Shown: positions 26,830 to 36,225, counted from the stretch's first letter. The stretch is 64,000 nucleotides of DNA from Rugamonas fusca (GCF_014042365.1 NZ_JACEZS010000027.1:1-64000), one strand, 5' to 3'. A program made the numbers and translations. Notes: generated by a model not told the origin, from the letters alone.

Positions 26830-27147
26830 TTATTTCTGCGCCAGCACCCACTTCACCAGGGTGTGGGCTTCCGCCTCGCTCACCTGTGGATTAGCTGGCA
26901 TCGGGATCGCGCCCCAGGTGCCCGAACCGCCCTTCAAGACTTTCTGCACCAGCTTGCCTTCAGCATCCTTCTGGCCAGCGTATTTCGCGGCGACATCCTT
27001 GTAAGCCGGGCCCACCAGCTTGGTGCTCACTGCGTGGCAAGCCAGGCAGTTTTTCGACTTGGCCAAATCCAGACCTGCATCCGCCATCGCAGCTTGCGAA
27101 GCGAAAGCCGACACAACCATACCAACCATCATCAAAGTGCGTTTCAT
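26830..27147 (-). CDS. small class I cytochrome c (c551/c552 type)
   Basis: A 105-residue periplasmic electron carrier. It has a signal peptide (MKRTLMMVGMVVSAFASQAAMA, about 22 residues) and a haem-binding C34-L-A-C37-H38. A C-terminal GAIPMPANPQVSEAEAHTLVKWVL provides the axial methionine. It resembles the small cytochromes c that feed terminal oxidases or peroxidases. I chose the start at 27145-27147 because GGAG lies six bases upstream; longer frames begin in the leader. It is divergent from the Trp-rich membrane protein gene. Confidence 0.93.
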   Translation of the reverse strand: MKRTLMMVGMVVSAFASQAAMADAGLDLAKSKNCLACHAVSTKLVGPAYKDVAAKYAGQKDAEGKLVQKVLKGGSGTWGAIPMPANPQVSEAEAHTLVKWVLAQK

Positions 27148-27314
27148 CGTCATCTCCATAGTAAAACCAGCGGCAATTCTACCGTGTTTTGCGCCAGCGC
27201 ACGGCAGCGAACGAGAATACAACGCAGTCCGTTCAACAACCGTTGACGCGCGAACGAAAATTGCCCCCAGTTAAGGCCATTTCTTTGTAAGATGATGTAA
27301 TACAAGGAGTTGCC

Positions 27315-27542
27315 ATGCCACTGATATTGCTCATCGTCGCCCTGGTCGGACTGCGTTATTTCGAAGTCTGGCGTTTCGCCCAACTGTCCTGGTGGTGGAT
27401 CGTGGGGTTGATGGTATTCGCCTTCATCTGGTTCGAATTCCTGGAACCGATGCTGGGCCTGGACAAGCGCAAGGCCCACAACGTGGACGAACAGCGCCGC
27501 AAGGACCGCGTCAAGCAAAGCTTCGACAAGAAGAAGAAATAG
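27315..27542 (+). CDS. small Trp-rich membrane protein (TIGR04438-like)
   Basis: A 75-residue protein with one or two membrane segments (MPLILLIVALVGLRYF and WWWIVGLMVFAFIWFEFLEPMLGL) and a strongly basic C-terminal tail (DKRKAHNVDEQRRKDRVKQSFDKKKK). The tryptophan-rich stretch and length fit the small Trp-rich family of betaproteobacteria, whose function is unknown. AAGGAG precedes the ATG. It is monocistronic; the next gene is convergent and ends 27 bp away. Confidence 0.85.
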   Translation: MPLILLIVALVGLRYFEVWRFAQLSWWWIVGLMVFAFIWFEFLEPMLGLDKRKAHNVDEQRRKDRVKQSFDKKKK

Positions 27543-27569
27543 CCTGCGCGGTCAGTGGGCGCGCCGGCC

Positions 27570-29003
27570 TCAGGCGGTACTGCCCATGATCGCCTTGCTT
27601 TCCAGGAATTCCTCGATACCGGCCACGCCCCATTCCCGTCCCACGCCCGATTGTTTGTAGCCGCCGAACGGCGCCGCGGGATCGAGGTTGGCGCCATTCA
27701 GGTGCACCATGCCCGTGCGCAGGCGCTTGGCGACCTCACGCGCGCGCTCGACGGTGCCGCCCCAGACATAGCCGGACAAGCCATAGACGGTATCGTTGGC
27801 GATCGCGATTGCCTCCTCCTCGCTATCGTAAGGGATCATGGTCAGCACCGGTCCGAAAATCTCCTCGCGGGCGATACGCATGTTGTTATTGGCGCGGCTG
27901 AAAATGGTGGGCTGCGCGAAGTAGCCGCGCTCCAGCCCCGCCGGCCGGCCACAGCCGCCAGCGACCAGCGTCGCGCCGTCGCTCAGGCCCTGGTCTATCA
28001 TGGCCTGCACGCGCTGGTACTGGCGGCGGTTGGCGATGGGGCCGGTGGTGGTGGCCGGGTCCTGCGGGTCGCCCACCACCAGTTGGCGCACGGCGGCGGC
28101 CGCGATCCGTTCAGCCTGTTCCAGCTTGGCGGCCGGCACCAGCATGCGCGACGGCGCATTGCAGCTCTGGCCCGTGTTGAGCATCATGCCCAGCACGCCG
28201 GCCGTGACGGCCTGCTCCAGCGGCGCATCGTCCAGGATGATATTGGCCGACTTGCCGCCCAGCTCCAGCGACACCACCTTGACCGTATCGGCCGCGTTCT
28301 TCGCCACCGACGCGCCGGCGCGGGTGGAACCGGTGAGCGACACCATGTCCACCAGCGGATGGGACGACATCACGGGTCCGATCTCCGCGCCATCGCCGTG
28401 GACCATATTGAACACGCCGGCCGGCACGCCGGCCTCGTGCATGATCTCGGCGAACACCTGGGCCGAGAACGGCGCCAGTTCGCTCGGCTTCAACACCATG
28501 GTACAGCCAGCCAGCAAGGCCGGTGCGACCTTGCACACGACCTGGTTCATGGGCCAGTTCCACGGCGTGATGAGGGCGCACACGCCGACCGGCTCCTTGA
28601 CCAGCAAGGTGCTGCCCTGCTGGCGCTCGAACGGGAACTGGTCGGCCGCCGCCAGCGTGGTCTGCAAATGCCACAGGCCGATCGGCGCCTGCATGGTCAG
28701 CGCCAGCTGCTGCATGGGTGCGCCCATTTCCTCGCTGATGGCGGCCGCCATGTCGCCCAGGCGCCGTTGATAGATGGCGGTGATATTGGCCAACAACTGC
28801 TTGCGTTCGGCCAGCGTGGTGCGCGAGAAGGTGGCGAAGGCGCGGTGCGCGGCCTGCACGGCGCGCTCCACGTCGGCCGCGCCGCCCAGGCGGATGCTGC
28901 CGGCCACTGCCTCGGTCGCCGGATTGATCACGTCGCACGGCTGGCCGCCGTCGACCGGATCGACCCATGCACCATCGATGTAGAACTGCTGGTAGTTACG
29001 CAT
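27570..29003 (-). CDS. NAD(P)-dependent aldehyde dehydrogenase
   Basis: A 477-residue ALDH-superfamily enzyme oxidising an aldehyde to the acid. Catalytic Glu247 (VSLELGGKSANII) and Cys281 (NTGQSCNAPSRML) are both present, as are the oxyanion-loop PWNWPMNQ (148-154) and the cofactor GSTRAG motif (225-230). The C-terminus FGGYKQSGVGREWGVAGIEEFLESKAI is typical of broad-specificity ALDHs. The ATG at 29001-29003 has AAGGAG six bases upstream. It is monocistronic; substrate unknown. A 32-bp palindrome lies about 120 bp upstream. Confidence 0.93.
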   Translation of the reverse strand: MRNYQQFYIDGAWVDPVDGGQPCDVINPATEAVAGSIRLGGAADVERAVQAAHRAFATFSRTTLAERKQLLANITAIYQRRLGDMAAAISEEMGAPMQQLALTMQAPIGLWHLQTTLAAADQFPFERQQGSTLLVKEPVGVCALITPWNWPMNQVVCKVAPALLAGCTMVLKPSELAPFSAQVFAEIMHEAGVPAGVFNMVHGDGAEIGPVMSSHPLVDMVSLTGSTRAGASVAKNAADTVKVVSLELGGKSANIILDDAPLEQAVTAGVLGMMLNTGQSCNAPSRMLVPAAKLEQAERIAAAAVRQLVVGDPQDPATTTGPIANRRQYQRVQAMIDQGLSDGATLVAGGCGRPAGLERGYFAQPTIFSRANNNMRIAREEIFGPVLTMIPYDSEEEAIAIANDTVYGLSGYVWGGTVERAREVAKRLRTGMVHLNGANLDPAAPFGGYKQSGVGREWGVAGIEEFLESKAIMGSTA

Positions 29004-29125
29004 TGCATGTCTCCTTGGCTGCCCGCTCGTGCGGACAAGTATTGTCGAAATAAGCACTGCCCCACTATCGGGACGCTGCCATGATAGGCGGTCGCCCGTG
29101 GGATTTCTTGTGGTTTTTCGCCAAG

Positions 29126-29193
29126 AAGCAAAATCGGGGACGTAACACGGTTTTCCCGCCTGGGAAAACCGTGTTACGTCCCCGATTTTGCTT
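29126..29193. repeat. 32-bp perfect inverted repeat, GGGGACGTA family
   Basis: The arms 29126-29157 and 29162-29193 are perfectly complementary around the loop GCCT. The outer arm reads AAGCAAAATCGGGGACGTA before element-specific bases. The same outer sequence recurs in the palindrome at 42661-42766. It lies 24 bp past the ilvD stop and about 120 bp before the aldehyde dehydrogenase start. Confidence 0.85.
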
Positions 29194-29216
29194 GGGGTTA
29201 CGACTCCGGCTGATGC

Positions 29217-31079
29217 TTAGCGCTTGAGCTGGCTCAGGTCGCGCACGGCGCCGCGGTCGGCGGACGTGGTCAGCGCGGCGTACGCTTGCAGCGCCTGCGA
29301 CACGTAGCGGTCGCGGTTCACGGGCTGCCAGGCCTGGTCACCCTTGGCTTCCATGGCGGCGCGGCGCGCGGCCAGGTCGGCGTCGCTGATGCGCAGGCTG
29401 ATCTTGCGGTTCGGGATGTCGATGTCGATCATGTCGCCCTCCTCCACCAGGCCAATGGCGCCGCCTTCGGCCGCTTCCGGCGAGGCGTGGCCGATCACCA
29501 GACCCGACGAGCCACCCGAGAAGCGGCCGTCCGTCAGCAGCGCGCAGGCCTTGCCCAGGCCCTTGGACTTGATGTACGAAGTCGGGTACAGCATTTCCTG
29601 CATGCCGGGGCCGCCCTTCGGCCCTTCGTAGCGGATGATGACGACGTCGCCTTCGTGCACGGTGTCGCCCAGGATGCCTTCCACGGCCGCGTCCTGGCTT
29701 TCGAACACGCGCGCCTTGCCGCTGAATGTCAGAATGCTTTCGTCCACGCCGGCTGTCTTCACGATGCAGCCGTTTTCGGCCAGGTTACCGTACAACACGG
29801 CCAGGCCGCCGTCCTGCGAGTAGGCGTGGGCCTTGTCGCGGATGCAGCCGGTGGCGCGGTCCGTGTCCAGCGATGCATAACGCTCCGATTGCGAGAACGC
29901 CACCTGGGTCGGCACGCCGCCGGGCGCGGCGCGGAACAGCTGCTGCACGGCCGGGTCGTCGCTGACCTTGATGTCGTTGCGGGCGATGGACTCGCCCATG
30001 GTCGGCGCGTGGATGGTGGGCAGCGAGGTGTCGAGCAGGCCGGCGCGGGCCAGCTCACCCAGAATCGCGACGATGCCGCCGGCGCGGTGCACATCCTCGA
30101 TGTGGAACTTGTCCGTCATCGGCGCCACCTTGCACAGGCAGGGTACCTTGCGCGAGATGCGGTCGATGTCGGCCATGTCAAACGCCACGCCCGCTTCGTG
30201 CGCGGCGGCCAGCAGGTGCAGCACGGTGTTGGTCGAGCCGCCCATGGAGACGTCCAGCGCCATCGCGTTTTCAAACGCGGCCTTGGTGGCGATGGAGCGC
30301 GGCAGCACGCTGGCGTCATCCTGCTCGTAGTAGCGCTTGGCCAGATCAACGATCAGGCGGCCGGCACGCAGGAACAATTCCTTGCGGTCGCCGTGGGTGG
30401 CGACGATGGTGCCGTTGCCGGGCAGGGACAGGCCCAGCGCCTCGGTCAGGCAGTTCATCGAGTTGGCCGTGAACATGCCGGAGCACGAGCCGCAGGTGGG
30501 GCAGGCGGACCGTTCGATCTCGGCCACGTCGGCGTCGCTGACGCTGTTGTCGCCGGCCTTGATCATGGCGTCCACCAGGTCCAGCTTGATGACTTTCTGC
30601 GCGCCGTCCACCACCTTCAGCACCTTGCCCGCTTCCATCGGGCCGCCGGACACGAACACCACGGGGATGTTCAGGCGCATGGCGGCCATCAGCATGCCGG
30701 GGGTGATCTTGTCGCAGTTGGAGATGCACACCATGGCGTCGGCGCAGTGGGCGTTGACCATGTATTCGACCGAGTCGGCGATCAGGTCGCGCGAGGGCAG
30801 CGAGTACAGCATGCCGCCGTGGCCCATGGCGATGCCGTCGTCCACGGCGATGGTGTTGAATTCCTTGGCCACGCCGCCGGCCGCTTCGATCTCGCGCGCC
30901 ACCAGCTGGCCCAGGTCCTTCAGGTGCACGTGGCCGGGCACGAACTGGGTGAAGGAGTTGACGACGGCCACGATGGGCTTGTCGAAGTCGCCATCCTTCA
31001 TGCCCGTGGCGCGCCACAGGGCGCGTGCGCCTGCCATGTTGCGTCCGTGGGTGGTGGTGCGTGAGCGGTATTGCGGCAT
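29217..31079 (-). CDS. ilvD: dihydroxy-acid dehydratase
   Basis: A 620-residue Fe-S enzyme for the third step of valine, leucine and isoleucine synthesis, dehydrating 2,3-dihydroxy-3-methylbutanoate. The sequence is the long IlvD form (E. coli about 616): MPQYRSRTTTHGRNMAGARALWRATGM at the start, cluster-ligand motifs CISNCDKITPGM and CPTCGSCSGMFTANSMNCL, and the C-terminal LTDGRFSGGSSGLVIGHASPEAAEGG. It is transcribed alone, divergent from a LysR-type regulator. The shared 155-bp region contains a GGGCT/AAGCCC mini-dyad at about 31108-31121. Confidence 0.97.
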   Translation of the reverse strand: MPQYRSRTTTHGRNMAGARALWRATGMKDGDFDKPIVAVVNSFTQFVPGHVHLKDLGQLVAREIEAAGGVAKEFNTIAVDDGIAMGHGGMLYSLPSRDLIADSVEYMVNAHCADAMVCISNCDKITPGMLMAAMRLNIPVVFVSGGPMEAGKVLKVVDGAQKVIKLDLVDAMIKAGDNSVSDADVAEIERSACPTCGSCSGMFTANSMNCLTEALGLSLPGNGTIVATHGDRKELFLRAGRLIVDLAKRYYEQDDASVLPRSIATKAAFENAMALDVSMGGSTNTVLHLLAAAHEAGVAFDMADIDRISRKVPCLCKVAPMTDKFHIEDVHRAGGIVAILGELARAGLLDTSLPTIHAPTMGESIARNDIKVSDDPAVQQLFRAAPGGVPTQVAFSQSERYASLDTDRATGCIRDKAHAYSQDGGLAVLYGNLAENGCIVKTAGVDESILTFSGKARVFESQDAAVEGILGDTVHEGDVVIIRYEGPKGGPGMQEMLYPTSYIKSKGLGKACALLTDGRFSGGSSGLVIGHASPEAAEGGAIGLVEEGDMIDIDIPNRKISLRISDADLAARRAAMEAKGDQAWQPVNRDRYVSQALQAYAALTTSADRGAVRDLSQLKR

Positions 31080-31234
31080 GATCGATGTCTCCAGAGTGAA
31101 AGCTAAGGGCTATCTAAGCCCAGCGTAATACCATCAGGGTGCCTTGCGCCGGTGGGCCTGTCAAATATATGATTTGCCTGTCTGTGAGTCGTAAAACATA
31201 TCGAACCATTCGAAATACTTAGAAACGCATATCA

Positions 31235-32137
31235 ATGAACCTGGAATTGCGGCAACTGCGCTATTTCGTCACCGTGGCCGAGGAACTGCACTTCGGCAAG
31301 GCGGCGCTGCGCCTGCACATGACCCAGCCGCCGCTGTCGCAAACCATCCAGGCGCTGGAGGAATTGCTGGGTGCGCCGCTGTTCGAGCGCAACCGGCGCG
31401 GCGTGACCCTGACGGCGGCCGGCGCCGCCCTGCTGCCCGAGGCGCGCCGCATGCTGGGCCAGGCCCAGGAATTACCGCAACTGGTGCAGCGCGCCGCCGC
31501 CGGCGAGGTGGGACGGCTGTCGCTGGCCTTCGTCTCGTCGGCCGACTACAGCGTGCTGCCGCCGTTCCTGCGCGCCTACCGGGCCGCCTATCCGCAAGTG
31601 CAGATCAACCTGCAGGAAGCGACCTCCGACCTGCAACTGGACGACCTGCTGCACGCGCGCATCGACGCCGGCCTCTTGATCCCGCCCCTGCCCGACAAGA
31701 GCCGCGCCGAACTCGATTACCTGCCCGTGCTGAACGAGCCGCTGATCCTGGCCGCGCCGGCCGGGCTGGATGCGCTCAAGGCAGCGGGCCCGGTGGCGCT
31801 GGCCGACCTGCCGCCGCTACCGCTCATCATCTTCCCGCGCGCCATCGCGCCGGCGCTGTACGACGCCGTGCTGGCCGTGTTCGGCGCGGCCGGCATCACG
31901 CCCGAGATCGGCCAGCAGGCGATCCAGATGCAAACCATCGTCAGCCTCGTGTCGGCCGGCATGGGCCTGGCACTGGTGCCGCAATCGGTGTCTAACCTGA
32001 TGCGCCCCGGGGTAGAATACCGCTCGCTGCGCGACCCCACGCCGCTGGTCGAAACGGGACTGGCCTGGCGCCGCGACCACGTGACGCCCGTGCTGCAAGG
32101 CTTTTTGGATTTACTACGAAAGAACACACCATGCTGA
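31235..32137 (+). CDS. LysR-family transcriptional regulator
   Basis: A 300-residue LTTR. The N-terminal winged helix-turn-helix is MNLELRQLRYFVTVAEELHFGKAALRLHMTQPPLSQTIQALEELLGAPLFERNRRGVTLTAAG, and a periplasmic-binding-like effector domain follows. The DNA-binding part is of the BenM/CatM/HcaR-like subgroup. It is divergent from ilvD, the usual place of a target, but IlvD control by this type is not established. Its last codons overlap lgt (start at 32131). The ATG at 31235 has no strong ribosome binding site. Confidence 0.92.
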   Translation: MNLELRQLRYFVTVAEELHFGKAALRLHMTQPPLSQTIQALEELLGAPLFERNRRGVTLTAAGAALLPEARRMLGQAQELPQLVQRAAAGEVGRLSLAFVSSADYSVLPPFLRAYRAAYPQVQINLQEATSDLQLDDLLHARIDAGLLIPPLPDKSRAELDYLPVLNEPLILAAPAGLDALKAAGPVALADLPPLPLIIFPRAIAPALYDAVLAVFGAAGITPEIGQQAIQMQTIVSLVSAGMGLALVPQSVSNLMRPGVEYRSLRDPTPLVETGLAWRRDHVTPVLQGFLDLLRKNTPC

Positions 32138-32991
32138 TACACCCTATGCCCGATCCGGTCGCCGTTCACCTGGGGCCGATCGCCGTCCACTGGTACGGCC
32201 TGATGTACGTGCTGGCCTTCGCCATGTTCATCGGCCTGGGCCGGGTGCGCATCAAGCAGCCGCACATCGCGGCGCTGGGCTGGAAGAACGAGGACCTGGA
32301 CGACATGCTGTTCTATGGCATGCTGGGCGTGGTGCTGGGCGGCCGCCTCGGTGAAGTGCTGTTCTACCGGCCCGCCTTCTTCTTCGCCAACCCGATCGAG
32401 ATCGTCGAGGTGTGGCACGGCGGCATGTCGTTCCACGGCGGCTTCCTCGGCGTGATGGTGGCCATGTGGCTGTGGTCGCGCAAGGCCGGCCGCAACCTGC
32501 TGGACGTGTACGACTTCATCGCGCCGATGGTGCCGCTTGGGTATGCGGCCGGACGCCTGGGCAACTTCATCAACGCCGAACTGCCGGGCCGCGTGGTCAG
32601 CGACCCGTCGCTGCCATGGGCCATGCTGTGGCCGGACACCAGCTACCCGCTGACGCCCAACCCCGTGTTCCTGCAAGGCTTGCGCCATCCGTCGCCGCTG
32701 TACCAGATGCTGATCGACGGCATCCTCGTGTTCGTCATCCTGTGGCTGTACGCGCGCAAGCCGCGGCCACGGCTGGCCGTGGGCGCCATGTACACGCTGC
32801 TGTATGGCTGCGCGCGCTTTTTCACCGAATACTTCCGCACGCCGGACTGGGAAGTGAACTGGGGCGGTGTGCCCATCACGTCGGGCCAGATGCTGTCGCT
32901 GCCGATGATCATCGGCGCCATCATCCTGCTGGTGTGGTCCTACAAGCGCAACGTGGTGATGGGCGTGACGCCCGCCACCAAGGCCGCCTGA
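32131..32991 (+). CDS. lgt: prolipoprotein diacylglyceryl transferase
   Basis: A 286-residue inner-membrane enzyme, the first of the lipoprotein maturation pathway, transferring diacylglycerol from phosphatidylglycerol to the lipobox cysteine. It has about seven transmembrane segments. The signature GRLGNFINAELPGRV and the essential HGG motif (WHGGMSFHGGFLG) are present. It overlaps the 3' end of the LysR gene by 7 bp. It acts on several lipoproteins encoded here, such as the efflux channel at 1048 and the PKD lipoprotein at 57552. Confidence 0.96.
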   Translation: MLIHPMPDPVAVHLGPIAVHWYGLMYVLAFAMFIGLGRVRIKQPHIAALGWKNEDLDDMLFYGMLGVVLGGRLGEVLFYRPAFFFANPIEIVEVWHGGMSFHGGFLGVMVAMWLWSRKAGRNLLDVYDFIAPMVPLGYAAGRLGNFINAELPGRVVSDPSLPWAMLWPDTSYPLTPNPVFLQGLRHPSPLYQMLIDGILVFVILWLYARKPRPRLAVGAMYTLLYGCARFFTEYFRTPDWEVNWGGVPITSGQMLSLPMIIGAIILLVWSYKRNVVMGVTPATKAA

Positions 32992-32995
32992 CGGA

Positions 32996-33798
32996 TCAGC
33001 GCAGTCCCTTCCACAGCATGTAAGCGGCCAGGCAATACAGCACCACCGCGAACATCTTCTTGAGCGACTGCACCGGCAAACGGTGCGCCGTGCGCGCACC
33101 GACCGGCGCCAGCAGCACGCTGGACGTCACGATCACGGCCAGCGCTGGCAGGTAGATGAAGCCCAGCGAATACTGGGGCAGTCCCGCCACATTCCAGCCG
33201 AAATAAATGTTCGACAGCGTGCCCGCCAGCGCGATGGGGAAACCCAGCGCGGCGCTGGTGGCCACGGCGTTGTGGATCTTCACATTACACCAGCTCATGA
33301 ACGGCACGGAGATGAAGCCGCCGCCCGCGCCCAGCAGGCCGGCCAGCACGCCGATCACGCCACCGGCCGCGAACATGCCCGCGCTGCCGGGCAGCTCGCG
33401 GCCGGCCGCCGGCTTGCGGTTCAACAGCATCTGCGTGGCCGAGAACGAAATGAAGATGGCAAACACCAGCGCCAGCGTGGGCGCCGGCAGCTGCTTGCCT
33501 ATCCACGGCCCCACCCACGAACCAACCAGGATACCCGGCGCCAGCAAGGCCACGATGGGCCAGCGCACGGCCCCGTGCAGGTGATGCGCGCGCACCGACG
33601 ATAACGATGTAAACAGTATGGTGCCTAACGAGGTGGCGATCGCCATGTGCACGATCACCTCGGGCGGAAAGCCCTTGGCGCTGAAGACCATGGTGATGAA
33701 CGGCACCAGGATCATGCCACCGCCTATGCCCAGCAGGCCGGCGCAAAAGCCGCCAAAGGCGCCCATGGCCAGCAAGGCCGCGATCAGGGTCCAGTCCA

Positions 33799-33799
<1 letters not shown>
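32996..33799 (-). CDS. TauE/SafE-family sulfite/organic anion exporter
   Basis: A 267-residue inner-membrane protein with about eight transmembrane helices arranged as two repeats. The typical FGGFCAGLLGIGGGMILVPF and VLAGLLGAGGGFISVPFM motifs are present, one per repeat. TauE/SafE proteins export sulfite, sulfoacetate or other small anions; the substrate here is unknown. I chose the start at 33797-33799, which overlaps the EVE gene stop by one base (TGATG), with AAGGACG upstream. It is convergent with lgt, 4 bp apart. Confidence 0.9.
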
Positions 33800-34266
<467 letters not shown>

Positions 34267-34296
34267 CGGGCACCGCCTCTCAAAACGTACGGACGT

Positions 34297-34339
34297 AAAA
34301 AAGCGGCTGCGCATTCAACATGCTTGCAACCGCTTTTTT
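34297..34339 (-). terminator. terminator of the 6S RNA gene
   Basis: Long inverted repeat AAAAAAGCGG / CCGCTTTTTT with a further inner GCAT/ATGC pairing. It lies just beyond the predicted 3' end of 6S RNA. The U-tracts on both strands allow bidirectional action. Confidence 0.85.
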
Positions 34340-34344
34340 GGAAT

Positions 34345-34523
34345 GAAGCCCCGCCTGTGCCGTTATGCCGGCATCCCGAACCTGATGGTTCAAGGTGGTC
34401 ACAGTTAGTTCAATTTCGGGTTCGTCGGACTAGCGACGCTCACGCCCACCAAACAAATTCCCGCAACCGATGCACATAAATGGTTCAAGGAATATATGGC
34501 AATCGCGAACACTGCAGGGGTGA
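34345..34523 (-). ncRNA. ssrS: 6S RNA
   Basis: A 6S RNA, about 180 nt, that binds the sigma70 RNA polymerase holoenzyme as a promoter mimic in stationary phase. On the minus strand the order of elements matches the E. coli molecule: a 5' CCCTGCAG/TGTTCGCG segment; a central bubble; GGTGGGCGTGAGC with AGTCCGACGA; then CACCTTGAACC-ATCA-GGTTC and the closing GCCGGCA...GGCGGGGC that pairs with the 5' end. It lies directly after zapA, as in most proteobacteria. A TAAACT at 34529-34534 (minus strand) is the candidate -10 and sets the 5' end near 34523. Ends are estimates of about +/-5 nt. Confidence 0.88.
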
Positions 34524-34571
34524 CACGGAGTTTACTCTCTTTAGCCCGTTTTTGGGAAGGCGTTTCGCAAA

Positions 34572-34883
34572 CTAAAACAGCGCCTCCTGTGGCGTCAAGG
34601 CGCTATCGAGGACCTGATTCATGGCCGCGATCTTCTGCTGCACTTCCAGTATAGACAAGTCCGACAACGGTCCCTGCGGCGCTTTCACGGACAGGAATTC
34701 GGCCGCCACGCCCAGCGCCGCCATCACGGCGATGCGGTCGTTGCCCTTGACTTTGCCCGCGTCGCGGATGGCGCACATCTTCTTGTCAAGGAAAGCGGCC
34801 GCCTCGCGCAACGCGCGTTCCTCGTCCGCCTTGCACATCAGGCGGTAGGACTGGCCCATGATGGTGACGTCCAGCTGCTTCAT
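34572..34883 (-). CDS. zapA: cell division protein ZapA
   Basis: A 103-residue cytoplasmic FtsZ-binding protein that bundles and stabilises the Z ring. It starts MKQLDVTIMGQSYRLMCKADEERALREAAAFLDKKM, the conserved N-terminal domain. The C-terminal coiled coil (SDLSILEVQQKIAAMNQVL) mediates tetramerisation. It overlaps the upstream gene by 4 bp and 6S RNA follows, the canonical zapA-ssrS order. Confidence 0.94.
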   Translation of the reverse strand: MKQLDVTIMGQSYRLMCKADEERALREAAAFLDKKMCAIRDAGKVKGNDRIAVMAALGVAAEFLSVKAPQGPLSDLSILEVQQKIAAMNQVLDSALTPQEALF

Positions 34884-35155
34884 TGGGTCTGCTCCTGGTC
34901 AGGCAGGGCGCCATCGGCGCGGGCATCGACGTTGGCATGCGCTTCCGCGTCCCCCTCACCGTCGAGCGCGGGGATCTGTTCGAGCAGGGCCGAGACGCGG
35001 CTGTGCGCTTCGCTCAGGCGTTTCTGGTAACCGATGTTCTCCACCACCAGCGCCGCATTAGCTTGACGCAACTGGGCGTTCTCGCGGCGCAGGGCCAGGG
35101 TCATCGCGGCCAACTGGTCGATCTTGTCGGAAAGTTCTTGGAATTCTGAAATCAT
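34880..35155 (-). CDS. ZapB-like coiled-coil protein (TIGR02449-type)
   Basis: A 91-residue protein whose first 60 residues are a coiled coil (MISEFQELSDKIDQLAAMTLALRRENAQLRQANAALVVENIGYQKRLSEAHSRVSALLEQIPALD). An acidic disordered tail follows. Betaproteobacteria commonly carry such a TIGR02449-type gene directly before zapA, and a ZapB-like divisome role is inferred from that. I chose the ATG at 35153-35155; a longer frame to 35191 lacks support. Its stop overlaps the zapA start (ATGA). Confidence 0.85.
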   Translation of the reverse strand: MISEFQELSDKIDQLAAMTLALRRENAQLRQANAALVVENIGYQKRLSEAHSRVSALLEQIPALDGEGDAEAHANVDARADGALPDQEQTQ

Positions 35156-35289
35156 CCCGTCACTATAGGATGGCTTGCGAACGCGCGTCAACCGCTACGC
35201 GGCAGAGAACGCGCATATTTTTGAGGCAAGGCAGGAATGGGGCCGGAACGGGCAATTGGACGTCCATATCCGCTGCCGCCCAAGCCGCA

Positions 35290-36225
35290 TCAGCTCGCGA
35301 TGGCGGCCTGCGCGCGCTTGCGCCACGCGCCGGGGCCGACGCCATAGTGGCGCTTGAAGGCGCGGTTGAAGGCGGCCTCGGACTGGTAGCCAACCATTTC
35401 GGCGATACTGCCGGTCACCTGTTGGCCCTGGTCCAGCAGCCGCGCCGCCTGCGCCATACGCAGCCGGGCCAGCACCTCGGCCGGGGTGGCGCCGGCCGTC
35501 TGCTTGAACAGGCGCGCGAACGTGGCGCGCGACACGTAGCACAGCGCCGCCAGTTGTGCCAGATCCCACGCCCGCTCAGGCTGCGCCAGCATGCCGTGCA
35601 GGGCCGCCTGCAGGCGGCGCCCGGCCAGCAACGCGAACAGGCCGGGCACCGTCGGCGCCTGGTCCATCCAGGCCCGGATCAGCAACGCAAACAGGGCCGA
35701 CGCCAGCTGGCTGATGACCGCGCCAGAACCGGCGCGCGGCATTTCCGCCTCCGACTGCAGCATCGCCATCAGGCTGCGCAGGCTGGCCGCGTCCGGCCGG
35801 CCGGCCGTGCGCACGACCAGCAGCGGCGGCAAGGCCGCCAGCAGGCCGGGGCCGCCGCCCGCTTCCGCGTCGAAGTGGAATTCGCCGCACAGGATGTCGG
35901 CGGCGGGACCGTCGCCGCCGTTGCGCACCTCGCGCAGCGAATGCTCGCCAGGCAACACGTGCAGCGGCGACGCGGCACCGGCCTCCCCCAGCGACAAGCG
36001 GTGCGCGCCACCGTGCGGAAATACCACAATGTCGCCGGCCTGCAACGGCACGCCGTGCCCGGCGGCGCAATCGAGTGTCGCGCTGCCGCGCACGATCAGA
36101 TGATAAGGCGCGACACCCGGTCCGGCGGCCGGGTGGTCCAGCACCCACGGCGCGCCGAAATGGCAGCGCACGTCCAGGGCGGTACGCAGGGGATAGACGG
36201 CGAGCAGGCGGCTGAGAGTATCCAT
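35290..36225 (-). CDS. AraC-family regulator with cupin sensor domain
   Basis: A 311-residue regulator. The N-terminal half is a cupin-like AraC_binding_2-type sensor (CHFGAPWVLDHPAAGPGVAPYHLIVRGSATLDCAAGHGVPLQAGDIVVFPHGGAHRL). The C-terminal half has two AraC helix-turn-helix motifs (WDLAQLAALCYVSRATFARLFKQTAGATPAEVLARLRMAQAARLLDQGQQVTGSIAEMVGYQSEAAFNRAFKRHYGVGPGAWRKRA). It is divergent from the carboxymuconolactone decarboxylase-like gene and probably controls it, a common pairing. Neither the ATG at 36225 nor the one at 36246 has a good ribosome binding site. Confidence 0.92.
   Translation of the reverse strand: MDTLSRLLAVYPLRTALDVRCHFGAPWVLDHPAAGPGVAPYHLIVRGSATLDCAAGHGVPLQAGDIVVFPHGGAHRLSLGEAGAASPLHVLPGEHSLREVRNGGDGPAADILCGEFHFDAEAGGGPGLLAALPPLLVVRTAGRPDAASLRSLMAMLQSEAEMPRAGSGAVISQLASALFALLIRAWMDQAPTVPGLFALLAGRRLQAALHGMLAQPERAWDLAQLAALCYVSRATFARLFKQTAGATPAEVLARLRMAQAARLLDQGQQVTGSIAEMVGYQSEAAFNRAFKRHYGVGPGAWRKRAQAAIAS

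Noticed and set aside
29217..31234. LysR regulator as a specific ilvD activator
   Set aside because: Divergent placement only; no IlvY-like features or shown operator, so I did not assign a gene symbol.
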